Shown: positions 13,091 through 25,045, counted from the first letter of the stretch. The stretch is DNA of 64,000 nucleotides from Rhizoclosmatium globosum (GCA_002104985.1 MCGO01000033.1:124001-188000); one strand, 5' to 3'. Translations and numbers: made by a program. The notes: generated by a model not told the origin, from the letters alone.

Positions 13091-13919
13091 GTTGGCAAGA
13101 TGATATAATGCCTTGCAATTGTTCTCTGCCTCCTTTTGTAGTTTCAGACGGTGGCACATCACGGGATTTTCTGGGTGGCTACTTTGATTAAAAAACTGTG
13201 TTTCAAATGAGCCAAGACCCATTGCGCCCACCGCCACATGGCTGGATAAACCTTCGCCGTTGTTAAGAAATGGAGCGACCTTCACAAAATGCTTTGCTGA
13301 TATCGGAAAGAAGGTGTCACTGAGCTAGCCACGCCACATGAAGCTTTGGCTGTAAATGGAAAAAATTCATTTCTCGCCACATTGCAATCTCCACCAAATT
13401 TGTCAAGATGAGCGCCTTCATTATTCGTTCGAACTGAGTGCAAGATATTATTTAAGACAAATATATTGTATCATTAACCTTTAACAGCGTCTGCACATAG
13501 CGTTTCATTTCCCAAAAGAGGAAAGTCATTTCAAATGGCCACACGAGAAGAAAATTCGATTGTCTTGGACGCCACCTCACGCCACCTTTCCATTTTGAAA
13601 CTTTCAAACGGACAGCACCACTCACTACAGACAGCAAACAGAAGAGGTATTAACTTTGCTGGTTATAGGATCAGATGTTGATGGTGTACAATTACCGTCC
13701 CGAACTCAATCTTGCCGATTCCCTCAATGAACAATCTTAGCCTACGATGCGAACGCCCCACTGAAGAGATTCGATTCACATTTATGGGTTTAAATACGTT
13801 TGAATGAGCTTTTAGGGTCACAGAGTGCTCAATGATTGATTAATGTAGATGCATTCGAAACCTCAAACATATGGCTTCAGCCTTCAGCTTTATTTAGTTA
13901 CAGGGAGCTTGCTGTGAGG
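13091..13919. other. Upstream region of the OPT gene, no gene seen
   Basis: About 0.8 kb of AT-rich sequence lies between the OPT start and the next possible exon. A TATA-like 'attatatc' sits just upstream of the OPT ATG (about 13099-13106). The open frames at 13110-13285 and 13452-13637 show no family resemblance and no convincing splice partners. Confidence 0.45.
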
Positions 13920-14431
13920 TTAATCATCGTTCATTCCAGCTGTGGCTCGATAGGTATTTTCCTCCAGAATTCGTTCCAGCTCTGATAGAGTTGATAAGTA
14001 TACACATTCATAGCCATTATGTCCATTTTTCATATTTGAATCGCTAATTGTGCCATGTTCGAGGTTTTGGGAAGTTTGGATTGAAGAAACCCTCAGACCA
14101 ACGTTTACGAGGACGTTGTTAAGGCCCAGACCATCACTTCACGCTGACTGACATAGCTCATAATTCCGATTTTACGCACGCTTACCTTGTAGCGCTGCAT
14201 TTATCTTGTCTGGGTCCACAAATAGATGCTGCGACTGAATCAGTTTCATACAGTCAATTAACTATCGACACTCCGTACCGTCTCATCTAAAGTGTGATAT
14301 ATGAATTTAAACTGTTCCGAGTTGATCATTTCGAGTATCTGCGTCTGTTTGTATTGGTCTCAGCAACAGGTTTGGATAGATACGACGAGAAGTTACCACT
14401 GCCATGTCACTGGCAGCGAAGGATTAGACAT
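13920..14431 (-). CDS. Possible small spliced gene, unidentified
   Basis: Reading the minus strand from an ATG at 14431, a start (MSNPSLP) can splice through a GT donor into an exon reading QILEMINSEQFKFIYHTLDE. A donor after that joins to SQHLFVDPDKINAALQ, and a last open stretch ends SELERILEEN...MNDD with a stop at 13920-13922. The segments look like protein, and GTACGG and GTAAGC donors are present. The junction into the last exon does not keep phase with any acceptor I could find, so either that boundary is misjudged or a base is missing. The start lies 79 bp from the divergent CMC1 start. I do not recognise the family. A small soluble protein of about 110-120 residues is the most that can be said. 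Confidence 0.35.
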
Positions 14432-14510
14432 GATGATGGGGGTATGAGACAAACCATTCGATGAGAACTCCATTCTGAGCCTTGACCATTTGGTTTGCAA
14501 TGAACAAAAA

Positions 14511-14839
14511 ATGACTTATCAACTGGTCATTCTCTCCAATGAGGAAGAAGAGATAGCCTTCAAGGAAATGAAGACTGTCGCCCTCAAAAAGTGCGATCCA
14601 AAGGTCGCAGGTACAGAACCCGAGACGGCCTTGCTCCTCTAACCAGTCAAACAGAGTTTATGGGCTGTGCGCGGGACAGGACATTCACCGGATTCGTGCT
14701 CTGCCGGCCAATGCTCAAAGCCATGGACGAGTGTCTCGGACAATTCACAAAGGAAGATACTCGCGACTCGTTTCGCGCGAGTATGTATGAAAAGAAGGAA
14801 CGGAAAATGGCGGAGGCGTTGGCCAAAAACATTGAATAA
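14511..14839 (+). CDS. CMC1: CMC1-family COX assembly mitochondrial protein
   Basis: This is a small twin Cys-x9-Cys type protein of the mitochondrial intermembrane space, which in yeast and animals helps deliver copper to and assemble cytochrome c oxidase. Two exons (14511-14610, 14655-14839) join in phase to give 94 residues. The intron has a CTAAC branch point (14637-14641) and ends in CAG. The family signature is clear: KCDPKVAEFMGCARDRT, then FVLCRPMLKAMDECLGQFT, giving Cys pairs spaced for a CHCH hairpin, followed by a basic C-terminal helix. The ATG at 14500 runs into an immediate stop, so 14511 is the start; a later Met (within KEMKTV) is possible. It ends 24 bp before the P5B ATPase start on the same strand. 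The nearby copper ATPase makes a copper theme, but that may be coincidence. Confidence 0.82.
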
Positions 14840-14863
14840 AACGAAGTCCTTGCCGCATGAATT

Positions 14864-17800
14864 ATGGCTGAAACGACTCCGCTCCTCTCTCCAGCATCTA
14901 GTAGCAGCAGCATCACGAACTGGGACAGGAACAGCGGCCGATATGGTTCAACGTTGAACTTCCATCCGAAACCTCGAGGGACAAGTTGCCATGTTCAAGA
15001 CGCAGTTGTCGACGATATTCATGAACTCTATTACCTCAAGCTTAGCGGATACAAAGTTAATCCTGTTAAGCTTTGGATAGCCCGCGCCATGTACCTTTGC
15101 TCGCTCGGGGGAGTGTACTTGTTCTGTCGTTGGTTCCCAGAGTTTGGAGCTAAACTGCATTGTGATAAATGTGGGATTGACGAAGCCGATCTCATATGTG
15201 TCGTCAACCCATGGAAAGAGGTTTCTGTTGTTTCAGTGACCAAAGTTCCGTTGCCAGGCGGCATGTTGTTTGATGTCTTCGGAACAAAGACTCCTGCTAT
15301 GCCCGATCGCGAGAATATCCCAATGGAAACCATCTCAGTCTTTTATTACAACAGTATCAAGTTTATTCTGAATCCTGATACACTTCGCTATGAAACTGTC
15401 CTGAACTGGAGGGATCCGTGGTGGGGCTTTAGTCACGATATGACCGAAGGGATTGGCACAATGGATGAAATCAGGAAACGACAGACTATTTTCGATGAAA
15501 ACAAAGTACAAATCGAAGGAGAGCATTGGGTTGATTTACTGTTGGAGGAGATTTGCAAACCAATGTTTCTGCTGCAAGTTCTGTGTATGCTTGAATGGTA
15601 TAATGATGAATATTCCTCATATGGAAATTTTATCGTCTTTGTCCAAGTAATGTCTATCCTAAATGCGTTTTGGGAGGCTGCAGCAAAGAAGAATCTAGTT
15701 GATGGGATGTGCCAGCAGGAAGGAATGACAAGAGTGAAGCGTTGTGGGGAATGGCGATTTATTCAAAAGGCTGATTTGGTTCCTGGTGATGTTATTGAAG
15801 TGGGGGTTGATGACCAAGAGTCCTTACCCTGCGATGCTGTCCTTGTCAGTGGAAGTTGTATTATGATGGAATCAATGCTCACTGGAGAAAGCAAACCTGT
15901 TTCCAAAAGTGCAATTCTGCATGATGAACTGGCGCAACTGGATTTTACGATCGCAGACCCATCAAACTCTCGCCAAATGTCTCGATTTTTCTTGTTCTAT
16001 GGCACAAAAGTTGTTCGATCGCGTGGCGACGAAGTTACAGGCAGCTTCCACAGCTCTTCAAATCACTCCAAGGCTTTGGCGTTGGTGGTACGAATAGGAG
16101 TAAACACAACGAAGGTACCAAGAATTCCGTCATTTGATTCTTATTAATGATTCGTCTAAGGGATGCTTGATGCGTTCAATTATGCACCCTAAACCTCATA
16201 CCGCCTCGTTCGTTCGGGATTCGTTTGGATATGTGGTCCTCCTTATTGCCATTTTCTTTGTTGGGGGATACATCACCGTCTATAACTTTTATATGGAAGG
16301 TTATCCTTGGAGAGACATCGTCTTGAGAACAGGAGACTTGTATACGATTGTTGTCCCTGTTGCTTTGCCCGCAACTATCGCAGTTGGTGTAGGGTTTTCT
16401 ATCAATCGTCTTCGGCGGGTCGGTATTTACTGCCTTGCAGCTGCGAGAGTTAACGTGTGTGGTCAAATCGATGTAAGTAAAAATTTGTGTTTCCCATCAT
16501 ACTGAGACTGTTGCAAGGTTATGTGCTTTGATAAGACCGGAACTCTTACTCAAGAAGGCTTAGACTTGTTGGGATTTCGTTGTGTCATTCCTGGATCGGA
16601 CCCAACTAAGCCACGTCGCTTCACACATATTTTAAGTTCTGTGGAGGATGCCTTTGATCTCAATGTTTACGAAAATGTGTCAACGGATCAGCTCTTTGTA
16701 GATTCTCGATCTGAGTTTCCTAAAATTGTGACAGCAATGGCATCATGTCATTCAATCAAAATTCTGGATGGCGAGTTGGTTGGCGATCCTGTGGATTTAA
16801 GAATGTTTGAACTCAGTGGTTGGGAAATCGAAGAAGGGTCATCAGGAAATCATGAAAATGGCTTCACATCACTTATCGTCAGACCTCCTAGTAGTACAGA
16901 CTGGAAAGATTCTCTCAGGGAATCCGTAAAAGCAGCAATTACCCCATTAGGTTCTCCTGCAGCATCATTTAGCACACAACCGAATTTGTACACTGAAATC
17001 GGGGTGATTCGTTCATTCGAATTCGTCAATAAGCTCCGCAGAATGAGTGTCATCACTCGAAAGTTGAATTTCAACCGCCAGAGCATTTATGCTGTCCCTC
17101 CTTCAGCTTCACTCGAAAACTTGATGAAAATGAAACCAAAAACAGCGAGAGAGTTTGATGTTTATTGTAAAGGGGCTCCAGAAGTCCTTCTCACACTATG
17201 CAATCCACAGTCAAGTATGAGTATTTTGGTGTTGTACCCTCATCACTGACCATTTCACAGTCCCTCCTGATTATGAGCAACTCCTCCACCGATATGCGCA
17301 TCACGGCTATCACGTTATTGCCATAGCAACTAAAGTCTTCTCGAACATAAGCTGGCTAAAACTAATGCGGATGCGTCGAGAGGAAGTAGAATGCGACCTA
17401 CACTTTTTGGGTTTCCTTGTCTTCGATAACAAGCTAAAGCCAGTCACTCAGTCAGTGGTCAGCACGCTTAATGCGGCAAAGATTCGGCAAGTCATGTGCA
17501 CAGGCGATAATATTCTCACTGCCATCTCAGTGGCGCGAGATTGTGGCATTATGGAAAGAGATGCAAGAGTGTTTGCTCCTCGATTCGAAAACGAGAAACG
17601 AGGGGCGGATGCTGTTGTCATTTGGGAGGATGTAGATCAAGATGAGCGAACGAAATCAAACATTAGCATGCAACTAGAACTGGACCCTGTGACGTTAAAA
17701 CCTGTTATTGCTATCAAAACGACGGATATTGTTGATCCGGAAGAGGAGGAAGAATACCAACTTGGGGAACACTTTGTGCCAGAGAGATTCGTTGAGGTGG

Positions 17801-19117
17801 AAATTAAGGAAGACTATCAGCTTGCAGTAACAGGAGAAGTCTTTTCTTGGATGCTCAAGTATTCAGACAAGTGGACTTCGTTTTACAGGGTATACACTTA
17901 TTTGCGGTATTTCTGTTTATTGACGTTTCAATTAGATGTTAATCAAGGCACAAGTTTTTGCTCGTATGTCGCCAGAACAAAAGAAGTTGCTTGTCGCAAA
18001 TTTACAAGAACTTGGCTATTGTGTCGGGTTCTGTGGAGACGGAGCAAACGGTAAAACTCTTATTGTCAATATCCAGCAATTAATGACATTTTCCCGAAGA
18101 TTGGGGTGCATTACAGGCTGCAGATGTTGGAGTGTCACTATCGGAAGTAGAGATATCTGTCGCTGCACAATTCACATCCAAAGTGAACTCGATTGCATGT
18201 ATTGTAACACTCATTCGTGAAGGTCGTGCTGCGCTTGTCACTTCTTTTGGAAGTTGCAAGTATATGATTGTCAATCAGTTGATTCAAACGAGTTCCGTGA
18301 TGATTTTGACTGCCATTTTCTCCAACTTGACGGAGTGGCAGTTTCCTTATGTGGATTTCCTCATCACTGTTCCTATCGCTGTGTTTATGACAGAGTCGGG
18401 TCCGCATGCTCTCCTTGGTCCTAAAAGACCCACATCCTCGTTATCATCAAAGAAAGTACTCATTTCCATTTTGGGTCAAACATTTATTCAGGCTCTTTTT
18501 CAACTCCTCATCTTCTATGATGTGCAAAACAAGCCGTATTATGTAAAGCCGGACCTCAATATTCCTGATGCCCAGCTGAAGTCATACGAAAACCACTGCG
18601 TATTTCTCTTGAGTACTTATCAATATATATTTGTGGCTATTATTTATTGCGACGGAGCGCCATACCGGGAAAACTTTTGGAGAAACAGTTGAGTTCGCCT
18701 TTGGTTTTGATTCCTCAAATCTCAATTCCAATTCATCCAACAGCTCGCTTTATTTTAACTTGCATTTTTCTGTTTGGCTGTTCACTGTACCTCACGCTTG
18801 TCCCAACTGAGGGCAGCTTGGCGTTCCTCGAATTGATCACAGTGCCCATGGAATGTCGCATCTATATTCTCTGTTTCGCAGCTGTGAACCTTGTGGTATC
18901 TAGCGCAGCTGAAATATGGGTATTCCCCATACTTGCAAAACTAGCCGGTTGGGCGTACATCGAATATCATAGTTTGTACGATGATGACGATGAGCCGATT
19001 GACGATTACACACCATTTGAATCGACGCGGGCAATGCGGAGAGAGAGGGCACTTCGCCGTAAGTGGAAACGAAAGGGAAAGCTTTATAAAATTGTGGAAC
19101 AGGATTTGGAATACTGA
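14864..19117 (+). CDS. P5B-type ATPase (ATP13A2/YPK9-like)
   Basis: Large P-type ATPase of the P5 group; the B subgroup acts in vacuoles/lysosomes and animal members export polyamines. Seven exons (14864-16114, 16161-16472, 16518-17214, 17261-17889, 17936-18050, 18100-18687, 18744-19117) stay in phase and give about 1321 residues. Seen in order: cytosolic N-terminus, early hydrophobic segment, [21 protein letters not shown] actuator loop, [13 protein letters not shown], transmembrane [27 protein letters not shown] phosphorylation site, KGAPEVL, MCTGDN, GDGAND hinge, C-terminal membrane helices with an acidic then basic tail. Two unusual residues: the P5B signature PPALP reads PVALP, and the residue after GDGAND is Trp, usually Cys. 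These could tune ion handling or reflect lineage drift. It converges on NDUFS7 with only 108 bp between stop codons. Confidence 0.93.
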
Positions 19118-19225
19118 AAATGAGTTTGGATATTTGGAAGATAAATTATTAAGTAAAAGGGATATACGACGTTTGAGTTTATTCGTGGAGCGGAACGAAA
19201 AATGATAGTAACGCAGAGCTATCAC

Positions 19226-20334
19226 TTATTTTCTGTACCACATTTGAGCAGTTCTCTCACGTCTAATCTTCTTTTGAAGTTGCAAGACTCCGTACATCAG
19301 AGCCTCAGCAGTTGGTGGGCATCCTGGAACGTAAATATCGACTGGGACAATACGGTCACATCCACGGACGACAGCGTAGGAGTAGTGGTAGTAACCACCT
19401 CCGTTCGCGCCTGTTGTTAGAACATCAGAATCATACCTGTCTTGATCAATTAGTTCACTTACAACTTCCCATAGAGATGACCCATCTTGGTTCAGGCATT
19501 TGGTCGTACCTATTATCAGAATGATAATTAGATTTTCGTCCTGGGAAATTGACATTGAGACATGGTTCCAACGTCAATCAATTGCCATACAGACACCGAC
19601 ATTCTTTCTCCTGGTCTGATGATGCTTCCAAACAATGCGGTACTATTCCTTGACTTTCATGTATCCGAAAGAATTGAGGCGCCATCGATCACCAGCATGT
19701 CCAAGATCGTCCCACACCAGTCCATCCATTTCAACAAACTCTCCTTTCATCCTTCGTTGGCACCATTGATCGCATCTCTCCTTGGGACTCTCACTGAATA
19801 GTTCCTTGACAATACATACACTTTACGCAAGGCAGGAGCCATCTTGTTTGTGAGGGTACCGGCAACAATCATGACATCAGACTGTCTTGGAGAGGCACGG
19901 AAGACGATACCGAGTCTGTCCTGATCGTATCTAGCAGCGGCCATGTGCATCATTTCGACGGCACAACACTGGAGAGAAAGGATGAGGCGGCGTCCTTCGA
20001 GAATGGATTAATAACAAGAGAACATTACCGCGAGACCGAAGGTCATTGGCCAGATGGACGAGGTACGGGTCCAGTTGAAGATAGAGTCGATAGTAGTGAG
20101 GACAAACTCAGCCGCGTTGTTGGCGGGAGTAGGCAGGTTGAATGGGTTGACCTTTTGCGGGGCCGTAGCGTCCTTGTAGTCGAAGGAGGAGAGGCCCTTG
20201 TCCTTAGTCACGAGACGCGCAATCGACCGCGTTTGAGACAGAAGAGCAACTCGCGGTTGGGCCTGGGCAGCAAAGACAGTGGCGGCGCGGGTGAAGCGGA
20301 GGAGGCCGTGGTGCTGGAACTGGTTCTGCATCAT
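19226..20334 (-). CDS. NDUFS7: NADH:ubiquinone oxidoreductase subunit NDUFS7 (PSST)
   Basis: Mitochondrial complex I subunit that holds iron-sulfur cluster N2, the last redox centre before ubiquinone. Four exons on the minus strand (20029-20334, 19820-19968, 19463-19509, 19226-19410) join in phase for 228 residues, close to the usual precursor length. The first exon is a basic, Arg-rich presequence typical of mitochondrial import. The mature part shows the adjacent Cys pair [32 protein letters not shown] and the C-terminal [14 protein letters not shown], together supplying the cluster ligands. The 310-bp third intron is long for this window; I see no extra exon in it. Start taken at the first of two adjacent ATGs. 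It is divergent from the eIF4B-like gene with 58 bp between start codons. Confidence 0.95.
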
Positions 20335-20392
20335 TTCTTTGCTTTTTTTGTTGTTGGTCACTTCACAAGAAACTACACACACAAACTAGGAA
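20335..20392. promoter_or_regulatory. Divergent promoter, NDUFS7 / eIF4B-like
   Basis: Only 58 bp separate the two start codons, so both leaders and the shared promoter must overlap here or lie inside the neighbouring first exons. The spacer has a T-run and a CA-rich stretch and no clear TATA box. Confidence 0.5.
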
Positions 20393-22170
20393 ATGCCCCC
20401 AAAGAAAGAGAAGGCTCAGAAGATGTCGCTCGGCTCGTTCTTGGCCGACGAGTCAACTGGTGCCTGGGCGGACGATGTCGGCGATATGCCATCGGCCCGT
20501 GAGTACATAGTCCTGCCGCCTTTGAACTGCTCTGACTCTTCTGTTCCCCCAGCTGGCGGCTTCTCCTCCTACGACGCTCCTCGTATGTGACTCAAACATG
20601 AATGCGCTCTTGTCTAACCCTTGCTCTCAGTTCCAACGGGCCCTCGCAGAGACAATGCGTCCTCCAGACCATCTGGCCCATCTGGCGGAGGTACCTCGCC
20701 CATTCAGCCACTGTGATTCTTTCTCGTGCCTGACTCTCTACAATCACAGCTCCACGTGGTGACATTGTTTACCCTACTCAGCCTCCTTACCAGGCCTACA
20801 TTGGAAACCTGTCCTACGAAGTTGTTGACAGAGATATTGAGAACTTGTTCAGTCAGTTGAAGGTTCGCATCTTTTGCTTCTATTATCAACCAAGAAACTT
20901 TGAGGCTGAGAAACTTGGAGTCCTCATGAAGTGAAGGTGGACAGAGACATTGGATTGGAGGAGCTTGATTGTGTCGGTGTGGACCGTACGATGAAGCCTG
21001 TAATCGGAACTGAAAACTGCTCCAAATAACGCTTTTGGAATATGCAATTGACGTCTGCTTAATCTAGGTCAAGTCTATCCGTTTGATTCGTGACACCGAA
21101 GATAATATCAAGGGTTTCGGATACTGTGAATTTGATGACCTTGAATCCCTTAAGGGTGCTGTTGCCTTGCACGGAGAGAGTGTCAAGGGACGTCAGATCA
21201 AGATTGACGTTTCTGAAGGTAATGGCTTGAATTCCTTCGATTCGAAAGCTGAACTAACTGAATGTTACAAATAGCCAAACAAAACACTGGACGATCTGGA
21301 GGTTTTGGAGGCGAAAGACGTGAACGTGGTGACTCCCGTTTCAGTGGAATTGATGACGGACCAAGCGACTGGAGACGTCGTGACCCTGCCGCAGCTCCTC
21401 CATCTCGTAGCCCTGAACGTGGTGGTTACGGAGGTGACCGTGGATATGGAGGTGACCGTGGATTCGGAGGAGGTGACCGTGGAGGATTCGGTGGAGACCG
21501 TAACAGAGACTTTGGTGCTCCACGTGATCGCGGATTTGGCGGTGACCGCGGAGGTGACCGTGGATTTGGAGGAGGCGACCGTGGTGGATTCGGCGGAGAC
21601 CGCAACAGAGACTTTGGTGCCCCTCGTGATGGTGGATTCCGCAGAGACGGTCCACCAGCCCCATTGGAGCGCAAGAAGCTCGATCTTAAGCCGCGTACTA
21701 CTACTGATTCCGAAAGCCCTTCCACCACTGACGCACCTACCTCTCCTGTCAAAGCAAAGCCAAACCCATTCGGAGGTGCTGCAGCTCGTGATGAGGACGA
21801 AATTATGCGCAGAATCGAGGAGAAGCAGAAGCAGAAAGATGCTGAGAGACGTGCTGCCGAGGCCGAGGCGAAGAAGGCTAGAGAAGAAGCTGCGGCTAAG
21901 CCAAAGACTCCCGCCCCTGTATCCAAAGCGGATGAAGGAAGCTGGAGGCGCGATGGACCAAGACCTGTGACTGCCAACTCTAAAACTCAACAGCCAGCTC
22001 AACGACAGAACCAGCAGGGATCTGGAAAGGATTTTGCCACTGCTCGCAAGCAAGAATCTGCCAAGCCTGTACCTGCCGCGGCAGCTCCAGCCCCACAAAA
22101 GAAGGTCCAGGTTGTAAAGCCTGGAAATGTGTTTGATTTGCTCAACAATGATGAAGATGCCGATGCGTAA
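20393..22170 (+). CDS. eIF4B-like RRM protein with RGG-type repeats
   Basis: RNA-binding translation factor resembling fungal eIF4B (S. pombe sce3). Six exons (20393-20498, 20553-20582, 20631-20690, 20750-20862, 21068-21218, 21275-22170) keep phase and give about 451 residues. The N-terminus [18 protein letters not shown] with [11 protein letters not shown] matches the conserved eIF4B start. One RRM follows ([10 protein letters not shown] for RNP2, [11 protein letters not shown] for RNP1). Then come repeats of Gly-Gly-Asp-Arg-Gly/Phe, a Ser/Thr/Pro stretch, a charged Arg/Glu/Lys helix ([15 protein letters not shown]) and a tail ending [14 protein letters not shown]. eIF4B stimulates the eIF4A helicase during mRNA recruitment to ribosomes. 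Tiny early exons (30 and 60 bp) are unusual but all phases agree. Confidence 0.88.
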
Positions 22171-22509
22171 ATAGCTTTGAATTATACAGTTGATTCGTTT
22201 TGGGGATGTTGGATAAGTATGCGTTTTATTTACAGTTAGTTGAGGGAGGAACTTGGTATCGTTGAGTTCCATTTATGCCGGATTGAAATACAAAAACATT
22301 GGAAAACTTTGAATTCGTTTCTGTTGTGGAATGAGACTGAAGTTGAACTGGGCTTGAGCGCGAGAAGTCGATTGGATTCCGTCGCATTTCCTCAACTCAG
22401 TTACAGTGTATCACGTTTCAACGGGTGTATTACGTTGGAATATTAGGACGTTGTGGTTACTTGTTTCACCTTTTTTTGTTATCCGCAACTTAGCACAGCA
22501 AGACCCCAA
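22171..22509. other. Gap between eIF4B-like and RPL10A genes
   Basis: This stretch holds the 3' end of the eIF4B-like gene and the RPL10A promoter. A pyrimidine-rich tract (ctttttttgtt, about 22470-22480) lies about 30 bp before the RPL10A ATG, as often seen at ribosomal protein genes. No coding signal. Confidence 0.4.
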
Positions 22510-23369
22510 ATGAGGTTAGCACCTTCCCAGCCATCATGCACTATCACGACTCCGCTAGCTGTCAATACTGGCGTCATTGTAGAGAGCGACGTTGGAGGCA
22601 AATGTGGATGGAATGAGATTTGATGGGGATGGATGCGCAGAGAGTAGATGGCAGGACATCTCGAACACCTACAACCCGAACGTCACAGTAGATCTAACCG
22701 CGCTTTCACCAACTCAACAGCAAAGTTGCCCCAGCCGCTGTCCGTGAGGCCATCAAGCAGTTGATTGCTTACTCCACCGAGGAGAAGCCAAGAAAGTTCA
22801 CTGAGACCATTGAGCTCCAGATTGGTCTCAAGAACTACGACCCACAGAGAGACAAGCGTTTCTCTGGAACCGTCCGTCTCCCACACATCCCAAGACCACA
22901 GATGAAGATCTGTATCTTGGCCGATGCCCGTGACGCCGACCACGCCAAGGAGATCTCTTTGGACTCCATGTCTGTTGAAGACTTGAAGAAGCTCAACAAG
23001 AACAAGAAGGCCATCAAGAAGCTTGCCAAGAAGTACGACCAGTTCTTGGCTTCCGAGGCTTTGATCAAGCAGATTCCACGTCTCCTCGGTCCAGGTCTCT
23101 CCAAGGCCGGAAAGTTCCCATCCCCAGTTACCCAGCAGGACAACTTGGGTGAGAAGGTCAACGAGACCAAGGCTACCATCAAGTTCCAGTTGAAGAAGGT
23201 TCTCTGTATGGGTGTTGCCGTTGGACACGTCAAGATGACTGAGGACGAGCTTGTCCAGAACATCATGATGTCCATCAACTTCTTGGTCTCCCTCTTGAAG
23301 AAGAACTGGCAGAACGTCAAGTCCCTCTTCATCAAGTCCTCCATGGGTAAGCCAATCCGTCTCTACTAA
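22510..23369 (+). CDS. RPL10A: 60S ribosomal protein uL1 (RPL10A)
   Basis: Large-subunit ribosomal protein of the L1 stalk, which guides release of deacylated tRNA. The first coding exon is only five bases (ATGAG, 22510-22514). After a 206-bp intron it joins exon 2 (22721-23369) so that the protein begins [14 protein letters not shown]. The product is 217 residues, exactly the usual length for eukaryotic uL1. Family phrases include [70 protein letters not shown] and [13 protein letters not shown]. Codon choice is strongly biased (AAG, GTC, CTC), as expected for a highly expressed gene. The tiny first exon explains why no ATG precedes the open frame. Confidence 0.96.
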
Positions 23370-23741
23370 GGGACATGGCGCGAGTTTCTTGCTCTTTGGC
23401 AAGGATTGTGTTCATGTCTATTTGTTTTGATTGATTGTTGATTTGTTTTCTTTTGTTATTTTCTGTTGGGGCCTTGCTGCGGTATTTCACCAAGGCATCT
23501 TTTCTCTCTTTCTTGTTCTCGGACGGGGAAGGACTATTGTTCTATTCGTGGAGCAGTATGTGATGAGGTGTCATTTGGTAGCAGTATCATCTTTTCTGGG
23601 ATTAGCAAAGTCTTATCGTATCAATAAAAGTTACAGAGTCTTTCCCCATACAAGTTAACAGTTATACTCGATATTCTATATTCTTAAAAGTAAGATCTAT
23701 AACTCAATTTATTAAAGGGATAAAAAACAAAAACAAGTTCA
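23370..23741. other. 3' region of RPL10A before the minisatellite
   Basis: T-rich downstream sequence with 'aataaa' near 23622-23627. No coding signal. It ends at a run of A-rich sequence where the minisatellite begins. Confidence 0.4.
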
Positions 23742-25045
23742 ATGGGACGAAGTGGGATCTCATAATGGGACGGAGTAGGAGCCAAATGTAGGGACGGAGT
23801 AGGAGCCAAATGTAGGGACGGAGTAGGAGCCCAATGTTGGGACGGAGTGGGAGCTCATAAATGGGACGGAGTAGGATCTCATAAATGGGACGGAGTAGGA
23901 GCCAAATGTAGGGACGGAGTAGGAGCCCAATGTTGGGACGGAGTGGGAGCTCATAATGGGACGGAGTAGGAGCCCAATGTTGGGACGGAGTGGGATCTCA
24001 TAAATGGGACGGAGTAGGATCTCATAAATGGGACGGAGTAGGAGCCAAATGTAGGGACGGAGTAGGAGCCCAATGTTGGGACGGAGTGGGAGCTCATAAT
24101 GGGACGGAGTAGGAGCCAAATGTAGGGACGGAGTAGGAGCCAAATGTAGGGACGGAGTGGGAGCTCATAATGGGACGGAGTAGGATCTCATAAATGGGAC
24201 GGAGTAGGAGCCAAATGTAGGGACGGAGTAGGAGCCAAATGTAGGGACGGAGTAGGAGCCCAATGTTGGGACGGAGTGGGAGCTCATAAATGGGACGGAG
24301 TAGGATCTCATAAATGGGACGGAGTAGGAGCCAAATGTAGGGACGGAGTAGGAGCCAAATGTAGGGACGGAGTAGGAGCCCAATGTTGGGACGGAGTGGG
24401 AGCTCATAATGGGACGGAGTAGGAGCCCAATGTTGGGACGGAGTGGGATCTCATAAATGGGACGGAGTAGGATCTCATAAATGGGACGGAGTAGGAGCCA
24501 AATGTAGGGACGGAGTAGGAGCCCAATGTTGGGACGGAGTGGGATCTCATAATGGGACGGAGTAGGATCTCATAAATGGGACGGAGTAGGAGCCAAATGT
24601 AGGGACGGAGTAGGAGCCAAATGTAGGGACGGAGTAGGAGCCCAATGTTGGGACGGAGTGGGAGCTCATAAATGGGACGGAGTAGGATCTCATAAATGGG
24701 ACGGAGTAGGAGCCAAATGTAGGGACGGAGTAGGAGCCAAATGTAGGGACGGAGTAGGAGCCCAATGTTGGGACGGAGTGGGAGCTCATAAATGGGACGG
24801 AGTAGGATCTCATAAATGGGACGGAGTAGGAGCCAAATGTAGGGACGGAGTAGGAGCCAAATGTAGGGACGGAGTAGGAGCCCAATGTTGGGACGGAGTG
24901 GGAGCTCATAAATGGGACGGAGTAGGATCTCATAAATGGGACGGAGTAGGAGCCAAATGTAGGGACGGAGTAGGAGCCAAATGTAGGGACGGAGTAGGAG
25001 CCCAATGTTGGGACGGAGTGGGAGCTCATAGGGGACAGGAGCTCT
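23742..25045. repeat. 24-bp minisatellite array with 120-bp higher-order period
   Basis: About 1.3 kb of tandem units of the type gggacggagtaggagcc+aaatgta (24 bp). Four unit variants differ in the half after 'ggag' (ctcataaat, tctcataaat, ccaaatgta, cccaatgtt), with occasional 23-bp forms. From about 24600 to 25040 five units form a higher-order block of exactly 120 bp repeated with no visible change. Earlier parts are shuffled and contain shorter units. Because 24 is divisible by three, long open frames run through it on both strands; their repetitive products are an artefact. A 77-bp flank at 25021-25097 recurs inverted at 39544-39620. Confidence 0.95.

Noticed and set aside
21265..22272. 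A 335-residue minus-strand Ser-rich protein
   Set aside because: Antisense shadow of the Gly-Asp-Arg-rich region of the eIF4B-like gene.
22515..22720. A snoRNA inside the RPL10A intron
   Set aside because: Ribosomal protein introns often host them, but I could not find a convincing C/D or H/ACA box pair.
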